NCBI GenBank assembly: GCA_030601885.1 | Contig: JAUWAU010000014.1 | Location: forward strand, 1 to 64,000 | Length of the DNA stretch: 64,000 nucleotides | Direction of reading: 5' to 3' | Source of the DNA: Armatimonadota bacterium | GTDB taxonomy: Bacteria; Armatimonadota; Zipacnadia; JAUWAU01 | Shown here: positions 44,076-52,900 of the stretch, piece after piece | Numbering within the stretch: the first letter of the stretch is position 1 | Layout of the letters: every line of letters begins with the position of its first letter | Translations under genes and position numbers: made by a program | Notes under the pieces: model-generated | What the model saw: the letters and a program-made list of their open reading frames with translations, nothing else | What the model was told of the DNA's origin: nothing | The model's database searches: none

Positions 44076-45525
44076 AGTGGTCTTCCTGGAACGCCTCCAA
44101 CGGCCCCCAGGCGGCAGTGGAGATGGTGACGTAGTGCGCTGAGCCCACGTGGTCTTCTTCCTCGCAGGCGAATCGCCACATCCTCCGGCACAGATCGCGG
44201 ATCACCTCCTGATAGTGCGGGTCGTCGAAGCGGTTGACCATCTCGTGCGGGTCCTTCCTGAGGTCATAGAACTCGTCGAAATCGAAGCCGTTGTAGGTGT
44301 ACTTGTACTCCTTGGTCCAGATGGACCGCTGGGTGAAGTAGTTCTCGACGCCGTCGCACTGAGTGCAGATGAAATCGCGCCACTCGGCGGGCGTCTCGTC
44401 ACGGAGGAAAGGCGCCAGGCTCTTGCCGGTGAAGCGCCGATCCGTCTCGACGCCCGCCAGCTCGAGGAACGTCGGCGCGAAGTCGGCGAACGAGACGAGC
44501 TCGTCCACGGTCCGGCCGGGGCCTTCGAGGCCCGCGGGCCACCGGACCACGGCCGGCACATGATACGCGCCCTTGAAGCACGGCACGCCCTTATGGAACA
44601 GCCCGTGATCGCCGTTGTAATCCCCGTGGTCCGAGGTATAGAGGACCACCGTGTCGTCCACCTGTCCCGTTGCCTCGAGCGCGGACAGCACTCTGCCGAA
44701 CAGGTCGTCCAGGTAGGTGCACATGGCCCAGAAGCGCCGCATGGCTTCGCGGGCCTTCCGCTCGCCCAGTGGAGCGAAGTGCATCTCCCGCAGCTTCCGG
44801 TAGTAGTTCGGCTTGTCTTCCAGCGTATCGGCGAAGCTCTCGGGCAGCTCGACGCCGTCCGGGTCGTAGAGATCCACGTACTTGCGCGGCGCCCGGTACG
44901 GCGCATGCGGCATGGAGAAGCCCACGAACAGGCACCACGGGCTCCCGTCCTGCGCCAGCCGGGGCAGGGCCTCGATGGCGCGCTCGCAGACTCGCTCGTC
45001 ACTGTTCGGCGCCTCGCTGTCGAAGTAGAGCGTGTGCGGCTGGTAGCCGGGCATGGGGCAGTCGCCGTCCCTGGGTTCCGGCGGAGGCTGTTTGACGGCT
45101 CGGCGGAGCTGCTCCCAGACCTCGGCGGCATACTGGGGCTTTTGTTTGCGGTCCGGGTCGAGATCCACCCAGCCCCGGTCCGACGGGCCCTCGACCGCGC
45201 TGATGTGCCACTTGCCGCCGTAGGCCAGGTTGTAGCCGGCGTCCCTCAGGTCCTCACTGAAGAGCCGGACGCCGTCCGCCAGACCCCGGGACAGAGCCAT
45301 CGGATTGTCCACGTTGTTCCATACCCCATGCCGGCTCGGGTACAGCCCGCTGAGAAACGTCGCCCGCGACGGGCAGCAGTGGGCCATGGGCACATACGTT
45401 TCCGTGAATGACACGCCTTGCTCGGCCAGTCCCTCCACGTTCGGTGTAATGCACGGGTCGCTCGGGCAAACGGTGTCTCCCCGTTGATGGTCGGTCATCA
45501 TGATGAGGAAGTTCGGCTTGCTCAT
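44074..45525 (-). CDS. Sulfatase, formylglycine type
   Basis: 483 residues. The maturation motif CCPSR follows SFTETYVPMAHC, so Cys50 would be converted to formylglycine by an FGE. MTDHQRGD supplies metal-binding Asp residues near the N-terminus, and the later SDHGDYNGDHGLFHKGVPCFKGAYHVPAVVRWPAG is the standard alkaline-phosphatase-superfamily metal and substrate segment. There is no signal peptide from ATG 45525, so it is cytoplasmic or exported by another route. Expected substrates are sulfated carbohydrates. A longer frame to 45666 lacks a ribosome binding site. Confidence 0.88.
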   Translation of the reverse strand: MSKPNFLIMMTDHQRGDTVCPSDPCITPNVEGLAEQGVSFTETYVPMAHCCPSRATFLSGLYPSRHGVWNNVDNPMALSRGLADGVRLFSEDLRDAGYNLAYGGKWHISAVEGPSDRGWVDLDPDRKQKPQYAAEVWEQLRRAVKQPPPEPRDGDCPMPGYQPHTLYFDSEAPNSDERVCERAIEALPRLAQDGSPWCLFVGFSMPHAPYRAPRKYVDLYDPDGVELPESFADTLEDKPNYYRKLREMHFAPLGERKAREAMRRFWAMCTYLDDLFGRVLSALEATGQVDDTVVLYTSDHGDYNGDHGLFHKGVPCFKGAYHVPAVVRWPAGLEGPGRTVDELVSFADFAPTFLELAGVETDRRFTGKSLAPFLRDETPAEWRDFICTQCDGVENYFTQRSIWTKEYKYTYNGFDFDEFYDLRKDPHEMVNRFDDPHYQEVIRDLCRRMWRFACEEEDHVGSAHYVTISTAAWGPLEAFQEDH

Positions 45526-45983
45526 GGATAGGGTCTCCCAGGTTCTTGCGTTTTTTGCGGCTCTCACCGCCAATGCAGTGCCGCTTCGTCCCGGCAAAGG
45601 GCGGCTCCTGCACAACGAAGAACAGCGCGAAGGGAGAAGTGGGGTCATGGGTATGCAGGTCTCCATCCCACGCGCGGTCCAGCTCGTGCTCCACGACGTC
45701 GGCGGGAGTGAGGGCGGCGCGGATCTCGGAGGGGACCCAGGCGGACCGCTTCGGCCGGGTGGGCGAGGAATTCAGGATGGTGTCGTCGGAATCCTGATGT
45801 CCCCTGAATTGTGACATGAAGCGGGCCCGGTGTCGCCCACCGGGCCCTCCCATCCTCGCTCCGACAAAGGGTTCGCCCTACCGACCCATCCTCAGCACCG
45901 TCGTGGCGCTATTCACCGGCGCCGCTTCGTCTGCCCGGTGCCCCCCGGCCTCTCCACCCGCCCCTGCAACGTTCGGCCCGAGC
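45526..45983. other. Gene-free region between pseudoprotease and sulfatase genes
   Basis: No gene is supported. On the minus strand a frame is open here but runs on out of frame into the sulfatase gene and shows no family. A strong hairpin lies at 45823-45847. TGAATT next to GGGGACAT at 45792-45810 faintly resembles the ends of the inverted-repeat elements at 32441 and 34937. Confidence 0.4.
45823..45847. terminator. Strong hairpin downstream of the pseudoprotease gene
   Basis: A 10-bp perfect stem GGGCCCGGTG/CACCGGGCCC with a five-base loop, 137 bases after the stop at 45984. No T-run is present, so termination by this hairpin alone is uncertain. Confidence 0.45.
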
Positions 45984-47354
45984 CTACGCCCCCCGGGGCA
46001 GCCGTACCCAATCGAGAACGACCGTCGAGCTCCCCGGCGCTGCTGCCTCCTGGACTGCCGCGAGAGCATCCACCAGGCCGAATCCGTAGGACGTATCTCG
46101 TCCCCACGGCTTGAGGTCCACGGCCGTGTTGTGCAGGATCTCCCGCACCTCCGCGTTGCTCAGGTCCGGGTTCGCTGCGATGACCAGAGCCGCCGTGCCC
46201 GACACGTGCGGCGATGCCATCCGCGTGGCCTCCCCCTCCGGGTTCTCCCCGTACTCGTGGTTCGGCAGGCACGAGATTATATCCACTCCCGGAGCGGCGA
46301 GCTCAACCTCCGGTCCCCGGTTGGAGTGGGGAGCGTGCCGGTCTCGCTTGTCGGTCGCGGCCACGGCGATCACCGCCGGGTGGCGTGCCGGATACCCAAC
46401 CGAGTCGCTCCCCGCCCCGCCGCCCGCTACGGAGCACACCATCAGCACATTCGCGGCCCAGCAGTTCTCTAGCGCGTCGTCCATCGTCTGTGTCTCACGC
46501 TGCAGCGCGAAGCTCATGGCCGCCACCCGTATGCGGTTGTCGGCGCACCATTCCAGCGCCTCCACGATGTACGATGTAATGGGGCCCGACTTGCCCGCGG
46601 CCAGCGCATAGATCGTCGCGCCGGGCGCCGCGCCCACCACCCCCACGTCGTTGCCCCGCACCGCTGCCACGATCCCCGCCACGTGCGTGCCGTGGCTACG
46701 CGAGCCATATTCGGACGTGTAGTAGGGGTCGGGTATCGGTGGGTCGAACTCGAAGTCCCAGCCCGGGTTACCCGGTTCGTGGTTGGCGGCCAGGTCCTCG
46801 TGATTGTAGTCCTCTCCCGAGTCGATGATGCCCACAGTGACGCCCGCCCCAATGTTGGTGGGCCACACTTGATCCGCCTTGATGCGCGTCATCCCCCACG
46901 GGACCTGCTCCCCCTCGGGAGGCGGGGACGGCTCTGGCTTCTTACGGCCCGAGTCAGCCCTCAGGTATTCCCCAGGCTCGTCCGGCTCGATGTAGGCGAC
47001 CCGCGGATTCCGCCGGAGGCCGTCCACGGCAGCCTGAGGCATCGACGCCGCGATGACCGGCACGAGGTGGAACCGCGCATGCACTTCCCCGCCGGCCTGC
47101 GCCACGAGCGCCTCATCCGCCGCCCCGGGCGCGTCCCGGAACCCGACCAGCACCCGGACCTGCCCTTTGGCGTTCGGCTGGAAGCCACCGCCCTCGTCCG
47201 CGCCGCCTGCAGCCCCAGGCGCCACGCCAACGGAGTCGCTCCCCCCACAGCCGCACACCGCGCCGACCAATCCAACTGCGCACAACAGAGCCAGAACCTG
47301 CGCTACTCGTCTCATACCAGACGTACCTTGAACCTCTGAACCTGTGACCATCAT
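45984..47354 (-). CDS. Secreted S8 subtilisin homologue lacking the catalytic serine (pseudoprotease)
   Basis: 456 residues. A lipoprotein-like leader (LALLCAVGLVGAVC) is followed by a short inhibitor_I9-like prodomain (AKGQVRVLVGFRDAPGAADEAL to RVAYIEPDE) and an S8 domain. Asp178 (GIIDSGEDYNHED) and His221 (SRSHGTHVAGI) are kept. The nucleophile position in EATRMASPHVSGTAAL is Arg378 instead of Ser, the oxyanion Asn in the AAGN motif is Gly313 (VAGGGAG), and NLSLG is MSFAL. A frameshift is not seen; the whole fold is otherwise intact. It is probably a binding protein. ATG 47354 follows AGGAG; an 88-nt structured leader lies upstream. Confidence 0.85.
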   Translation of the reverse strand: MMVTGSEVQGTSGMRRVAQVLALLCAVGLVGAVCGCGGSDSVGVAPGAAGGADEGGGFQPNAKGQVRVLVGFRDAPGAADEALVAQAGGEVHARFHLVPVIAASMPQAAVDGLRRNPRVAYIEPDEPGEYLRADSGRKKPEPSPPPEGEQVPWGMTRIKADQVWPTNIGAGVTVGIIDSGEDYNHEDLAANHEPGNPGWDFEFDPPIPDPYYTSEYGSRSHGTHVAGIVAAVRGNDVGVVGAAPGATIYALAAGKSGPITSYIVEALEWCADNRIRVAAMSFALQRETQTMDDALENCWAANVLMVCSVAGGGAGSDSVGYPARHPAVIAVAATDKRDRHAPHSNRGPEVELAAPGVDIISCLPNHEYGENPEGEATRMASPHVSGTAALVIAANPDLSNAEVREILHNTAVDLKPWGRDTSYGFGLVDALAAVQEAAAPGSSTVVLDWVRLPRGA

Positions 47355-47497
47355 GTTCCTCTCCTTTGCGCTCATTTGGCGAATCTCACGGCCGGCAAAC
47401 TCTATCCCGTCACCTCCTAACGGCAATCGACGTGCGCTGCGCCATGTGGTTATCACCTCCGCTTGCCAAGGACACCGGGCTGTGGTACAACAGCAAT

Positions 47498-47585
47498 GGA
47501 GCCGGGGCCGGCAGACCCGCATCCCACGGAAATGCCACGCTTGGGCTCCTCTGGCGCCGGAGGGTCCTTTACACCCACCGGCGCC
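47498..47585 (-). ncRNA. Structured leader RNA, copy 1
   Basis: Read on the minus strand, the leader starts with a hairpin GGCGCCGG-U-GGGU, seven-base loop, ACCC-U-CCGGCGCC (47585-47553). A three-way junction follows: P1 GGAGCC/GGCUCC (47549-47544 with 47503-47498), P2 GCAUUUC/GGGAUGC (47535-47519) and P3 GGGUC/GGCCC (47518-47505). Identical to copy 2 at 85 of 88 positions; all three differences are unpaired. It ends 144 bases before the pseudoprotease start and lies 20 bases after the previous stop. No known riboswitch family is recognised. Confidence 0.7.
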
Positions 47586-47604
47586 GTCCGTCTTCTCAAC
47601 CCCC

Positions 47605-49653
47605 TCACCCCTCGGGCGGCACGATGATGATCGCGTCCGTGCCTTCGATTGGCTGCCCGTCATGGGTGCACCCAGCCAGCCAGACTACGCCGTCCTGCAT
47701 CGCACCCGGGTTGAGGTTGATGACTCCCACCTGGATCACCAAGTCGAGCAAGCCATCTCCGTCCACGTCCTCCTGATGAGCGGGGTAGTCGCCGGGGATG
47801 CCCATGACTGCCACGCCCTCGAAGCCCTCGAGGATCACGCTGCTCGGGTCCACCTGCGTGGCGTCGAAGGTGTCGGTGGAGAAGATGGCCACCGGGATGA
47901 CCCCCTCGGCGCCCAGGTTGATGCTGTTCGGGTCGCTGCCGGGCTGTGCATCGATGGCTACCGTCACGACCGGATCGGGCGCCTGGCCGTCGGACGTTGA
48001 GGCTGCCTCGGTGGACGCACTCGCTGCGCCGTCCGTGGCGACGGCGTCACCCTCCGGCGGCACGATGGTGATCTCGTCCCATCCCTCGATGAGCTGGCCG
48101 TCGTATGTCTCTCCCTCGAGACACGCGAAGCCTTCCTGGAAGGTGCCGGGGTCGAAGTTCTCCGTTTCCACGTGCACTATGAGGTCGAGTAGTCCGTCGC
48201 CATCAACGTCCTCTCCCTTGGCCATTGGGTTCTGGGCCTTCCCACGTAGGGCGACACCCGCTCCGGCAAGTGCGACGCTGTAGGGATCAACTGTGGTCGC
48301 ATCAAAACGAGCGTCGGAAAGGATCGCTACGGGAATCACCCCTTGCGATCCAAGGTTGATGGAGTTCGGGTAGCTGCCCGGCTTGATGTCGATGTCCACC
48401 GGGAGCGCTAGGTCGGCCCGCCACGGGCGCATCAGCGGGTAGTTGTCTTTGGCGGCGGGGTCGGTCGGAGGTATCCAGTAGGGAGCGTCGCCGATGCCGT
48501 CACTGCCAGGAATGTTCTGGCTTGGGCCGCTGAAGAGATCCACGCCAGCATAGTCAGACCAGTAGTTGCCTCCGGAGGGATAGCCGTTGTCCCAGACTTG
48601 AGCCGCTATTGCGGGGGATCCGGGCGTCTCGCTAACCTGCACACCATTGCCGATGATATCGTTGTGGTAGAAGCGGTTGCCCCGCGGCTGTGGCCCGCCC
48701 CCGAAACCGATACCGACATTTGACTCGATGATATTTCCCTGTATGACGTTGCTACTAGCGGCGTAATCCATAGTGACACCGACATGATTTGACTCCAGGG
48801 TGTTTCCCTCTATAACGTTCCCACTCGAGTACCAGGTCAGGCGCACCGCAGGGCCGTCCACTGAGCGGATGACTGAATCCCTCAGCGAGCCACCGGAAGC
48901 CCCGTTGAAGTACAGACCGTAGCCACTGTCATGTATACTGATGTTCACCATCTCATAACTTCCATAGCCCGGGAAGAGGCCGCCCGCGTTGTTGAACAGC
49001 TCGACGTTCTTGATGAGCATGCCGCTCGACCAATAGGGGCAGAACGCGCGGTGTCCCTTATTGTCAAACACCCGAACGTCTTCGATCACCGAATGGGAAG
49101 CCTCCCACGTACGGATGCCCATGCCGTCATAGGTTCCCGGGCCATAGGAGTCTGACACATCGCAGTTTCGGACCTCTGCGTGTGGAGAGTATTCCAAGTC
49201 TATGCCCCAGCGGTAGTTGTGGCTGACGTTGCAGTCGACGATGCTACCGGACGTTGCCCGGCACAAATACGCGCCCTTGTAGCCGTTCCTGATGGTCAGC
49301 CCGCTGATGAGGACATCGCTGGCCGCATATACGTACACCACGTTGCCGCTGCCGCCGCCATCAATGATCGTCGTCTCCCTGTTCTCGCCCTGCAAGGTCA
49401 AGAACTTCTTGATGGTTACATGCTCATAATACGTCCCGGCGCGCACATACACTGTGTCCCCAGCGGGTGCGGCATTCACTGCCCCCTGAATCGTAGGGTA
49501 GTCGTCCGGAACGTACACGGTAGCGCCGAACGCCGCGGAACCGCCTACGAGAGCCAACAGCACGGCGCACGAGAGGGCCAAGAGTGCACCGCCGAGAGCC
49601 CCCTTCGAATGTCTCAGACCAAACGTCCAATGAACCTCTGAAGCTGTGACCAT
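47605..49653 (-). CDS. Secreted NosD-like beta-helix protein with two C-terminal repeats
   Basis: 682 residues with a signal peptide (ALLALSCAVLLALVGGSAAFG). The beta-helix begins VPDDYPTIQGAVNAAPAGDTVYVRAGTYYEHV and runs as NosD/CASH coils (GNVIEGNTLESNHVGV, SNVIQGNIIESNVGIG, YHNDIIGNGVQV) up to GGNYWSDYAGVD. Two copies of a beta-type domain follow: DIDIKPGSYPNSINLGSQG and DAQPGSDPNSINLGAEG, each continuing VIPVAI, FDAT, VDP and EDVDGDGLLDL, with the acidic loops possibly binding calcium. Its first codons (MVTASEV) and leader are homologous to those of the next gene. GAGG lies six bases before ATG 49653. Confidence 0.83.
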   Translation of the reverse strand: MVTASEVHWTFGLRHSKGALGGALLALSCAVLLALVGGSAAFGATVYVPDDYPTIQGAVNAAPAGDTVYVRAGTYYEHVTIKKFLTLQGENRETTIIDGGGSGNVVYVYAASDVLISGLTIRNGYKGAYLCRATSGSIVDCNVSHNYRWGIDLEYSPHAEVRNCDVSDSYGPGTYDGMGIRTWEASHSVIEDVRVFDNKGHRAFCPYWSSGMLIKNVELFNNAGGLFPGYGSYEMVNISIHDSGYGLYFNGASGGSLRDSVIRSVDGPAVRLTWYSSGNVIEGNTLESNHVGVTMDYAASSNVIQGNIIESNVGIGFGGGPQPRGNRFYHNDIIGNGVQVSETPGSPAIAAQVWDNGYPSGGNYWSDYAGVDLFSGPSQNIPGSDGIGDAPYWIPPTDPAAKDNYPLMRPWRADLALPVDIDIKPGSYPNSINLGSQGVIPVAILSDARFDATTVDPYSVALAGAGVALRGKAQNPMAKGEDVDGDGLLDLIVHVETENFDPGTFQEGFACLEGETYDGQLIEGWDEITIVPPEGDAVATDGAASASTEAASTSDGQAPDPVVTVAIDAQPGSDPNSINLGAEGVIPVAIFSTDTFDATQVDPSSVILEGFEGVAVMGIPGDYPAHQEDVDGDGLLDLVIQVGVINLNPGAMQDGVVWLAGCTHDGQPIEGTDAIIIVPPEG

Positions 49654-49795
49654 CGTCTTCCTCTCCTTTGCCTTCCTTCGGCAGATTTCACGACCGGCAG
49701 ACTCCACCCCACCAGCTCCTCACCGCAATCGACGTGCCCCCATCCGGCCATCACCTCCCCTTGCCAACCACACCGCGCTGTGGTAGAAGAGCAAC

Positions 49796-49883
49796 GGAGC
49801 CAGGGCCGGCAGACCCGCATCCCACGGAAATGCCACGCTTGGGCTCCTCTGGCGCCGGAGGGTCCTTCTCACCCACCGGCGCC
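49796..49883 (-). ncRNA. Structured leader RNA, copy 2
   Basis: Same hairpin (49883-49851) and three-way junction (49847-49796) as copy 1. The three substitutions are one base between P1 and P3 (49802) and two in the terminal loop of the first hairpin. It ends 143 bases upstream of the beta-helix protein start, the same distance as copy 1 from its gene. Downstream of both copies the sequence is conserved less well until a GGAGGTGAT site. Confidence 0.7.
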
Positions 49884-49952
49884 GCTCGTCTTCTCAACTG
49901 CCTCCGTCTCGTGCGGCGAGCTCACTCTCCCCGCTGCCCACGGGTGCTGGGC

Positions 49953-52900
49953 CTATGGCTCGGCGCCGGGGACGGTCAGGCCCATCTTCCTGAGCGCGTC
50001 CACGGCTGCAGCGCGCACGTCGGCGTCCTCGTCCTCCGCCGCCTGGGTCAACAGGGGGATGAGCGGGTCTAGTCCGATGGCGAACAGGACTTTGGAGCCC
50101 ATGCGCGCGAAGGCGCGCACGACCACGCCGCGCACCTTCGGGTCCTCGTCCTGGAGCATTTCGATCAGCGGTGCGAGCCGCGGCGTCGGATCTTCGCCAT
50201 CCTGGAGCCTGGACACGGTGACTGCCAGCGCGCCCACGGCGTATTCGGCCACGGTCGCGTTCTCGTCCCGCAGGAGCTGGGCGAGCGCCGGGAGGGCCGG
50301 CTCCAGCACTGCGGGGTCCAGGACGTTGACCGCGACTTCCTCCAGCGCCTTCGCGGCCGCGCTGCGCACGCTGGCGGCCTCGTCCTGCAGGACATCGATC
50401 AGAGCCGCCAGGGCCGCATCCGCCGCCGCGAGGTCCGCGACCCTTACGGCGACGTCGCCCAACGCCTCCGCGGCCGCCCGGCGCACGTAGCCGGCCTCGT
50501 CCTGCAAGGCCCGGGCCAACGCCGCGACGGCCGGCGCCAACGCCCCGCCCTCCTGGGCCTTGGACCCGATGGCCCCCAACGCCCCCACGGCGTATTGGCG
50601 CACGCTGGCGTTCTCGTCTCGCAACGCCTCAATCAACGCCCGGATGGCGGGTTGCAGCGTCGTTTCGTCGCGGACGTGTGCCGCCATTCTCCCCAATGCC
50701 TCGGCGGCGAACCAGCGCACGGGCTCCTCATCGTCCTGCAGCGCCTCGATCAACGCCGGGACGGCGGACGCCAACGCCGGTTCGTGGCCCAGCTCTTGCG
50801 CGATGCTCCCGAAGGCGCCCGCGACATCCGCGCGCACACCCGGGTCCTCATGCTGCAAGGCCTCGATCAAGGGCGGAATGGCGCGCGTGAGCGCCGCCTG
50901 GTCGGTGAGGCTTCCCGCAAGTGTCTTCAACGCCCAGTGGGCCCTCTCGCGCACGTACTGCTCCTCGTCTTGCAGCGCGTCCACCAAGAGCGGGATGGCC
51001 CGCTTCAGCGCGGCCCCGTCCCAGATCCTATCGAGGGCGCCGAAGTAGAACGCGTGGGCGGCCATCCGGCGCACGTCCGCGTGATCGTCCTGCAACGCCG
51101 CCATCAACGGTAGCGCGGCGGGTTCGAGCGCGGCGTGGTCCCGTGTCGTAAGGCTCGCCAGCGCCCGGGCGGCCTTCTCGCGCACGCTCGCGTCCTCGCC
51201 CTGCAACGCCTGGATCAACGGCAGGATGGCGGGTTCCAACGCGAGTTTGTCGGGGACCTTTGGCGCCATACTCGCCAACGCCTCGGCAGCCGCCGCGCGC
51301 ACGCCGGCGTCCCGCTCCTGCAGCGCCTCGATCAACGGCGGAATGGCGAGTTTGAGCAGCGCCTGGTCCACCACCCTTGTACGGTCAGAGGAGAACGCGA
51401 TCTTGCTGCCATCCGCGGACCAGGTCGGGCACGCGTCGGGTGCCGCGTTGTCGGTAAGCCTGGTCTCGCCCGAGCCGTCGGCATTCATCACGTAGATCTC
51501 CGAGTTCCCGTCGCGCTCCGAGTGGAACGCGATCTTGCTGCCATCCCGCGACCAGGCCGGGAACACGTCCTCCGCCTCGTTGGTGGTGATGTTGGACTGG
51601 CCCGATCCGTCGGCGTTCATCACGTAGATCTCGTTGTTCCCGTCGCGGTTGGAGAAGAACGCGATCTTGCTGCCGTCCGGCGACCAGGCGGGGCGGAAGT
51701 CCAATGCCGGGCTGCTCGTGAGGTTGGTCTGACGCGACCCGTCGGCATTCATCACGTAGATCTCGAAGTCCCCGTCGCGGGCAGAGACGAACGCGATCTT
51801 GCTGCCATCCGGCGACCAGCTCGGCCATGCGTCCTCCTTGTAGGCATTCGTGAGTTGGGTCTCACCCGACCCGTCGGCGTTCATTACGTAGATCTCGAAG
51901 TTCCCGTCGCGGCGGGACATAAACGCGATCTTGCTGCCGTCTGGCGACCAGGTCGGGCTGTAGTCCTCTTCGTCGTTGTTCGTGAGGTTAGTCTGGTCGG
52001 AGCCGTCGGCGTTCATTACGTAGATCTCGGAGTTGCCATCGCGATCGGAGTCGAACGCGATCTTGCTGCCATCCGGCGACCAGCTCGACCATTTGTCGGT
52101 TCGGGGGGCGTTCGTGAGGTTGATCTGGCCGGACCCGTCGGCATTCATCACGTATATTTCGCTGTTCCCGACCGCCAAGGCCCCCAACGCCTCCGCGGCA
52201 CGCCGGCGCGCCTCGGGATCTGCATCCTTGAGCTGAGCGATGAGGCGGAGAATCCGGCTCTTGGGATCATCCGGTGGCTGCGCCGCGCTCTTCCGCGGGA
52301 GCGCGGCGATCGTTGTCGCGGCGTCGGGAGCCGCGGTTGCGTCCCTCGGCTGCTTTTTTAGTTGCGAAGCGATCGACAGCGCCTCTCGGCGCGAGCTCAC
52401 GTCGGGGATTTGGTCAGCGGCCCCGCCGTCCGCCACCGGCACCGCGCCGACCATTTGCCTCCCCGGTGTAGCCGGAGCAGCAGCACGGTCGGCACGACCG
52501 GAGTGCTCCGGCGACCTCAGGCTGCCGGCCTGCGGATCTTCATTCTTGACTTCGGCGGACTGGCTCACCGAGGGCGGGCGCAGCGCAGAACGGCTCCGCG
52601 CGCCGCTCACTACCTGATGCACTGCAACTCCTCCGACCACCGCCGCCGTCACGACACATGCCAGCTTCGCCTTCCAGCCAACGGCAGCAATCCGGGCCGC
52701 AACCGAGGCAATCGCGCTCGCAGAAGGCGGACTGGCCGGAATCCCGGCCAGTGCCAGCTTCCCCAATGCCGCAACCAGCGTGGCCGGCGCAGCCTCCGCC
52801 GTCTGAGTGGCAAGCGCCGTCCCCAGCGCCGACACCGAGACCACGACTCCGGCCTCCCTCAGATGCTCGCGGACACGGGCGAGACCTCTCTGGATGCGCC

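Noticed and set aside
45526..45853. Open minus-strand frame before the sulfatase start (begins MSQFRGHQDSDD)
   Set aside because: It runs out of frame into the sulfatase gene, has no ribosome site and no recognised motif; treated as intergenic.
47498..49883. c-di-GMP-I (GEMM) riboswitch identity for the leader RNAs
   Set aside because: A GGGAUGC segment and three-helix layout are reminiscent, but the conserved GCAAACC part, GNRA loop and receptor are not seen, so no family name is given.
51381..52169. Assembly-collapsed or VNTR repeat at the propeller blades
   Set aside because: The 132-bp units stay in frame, have unit-specific substitutions and make a complete six-bladed fold, so they are coding repeats.
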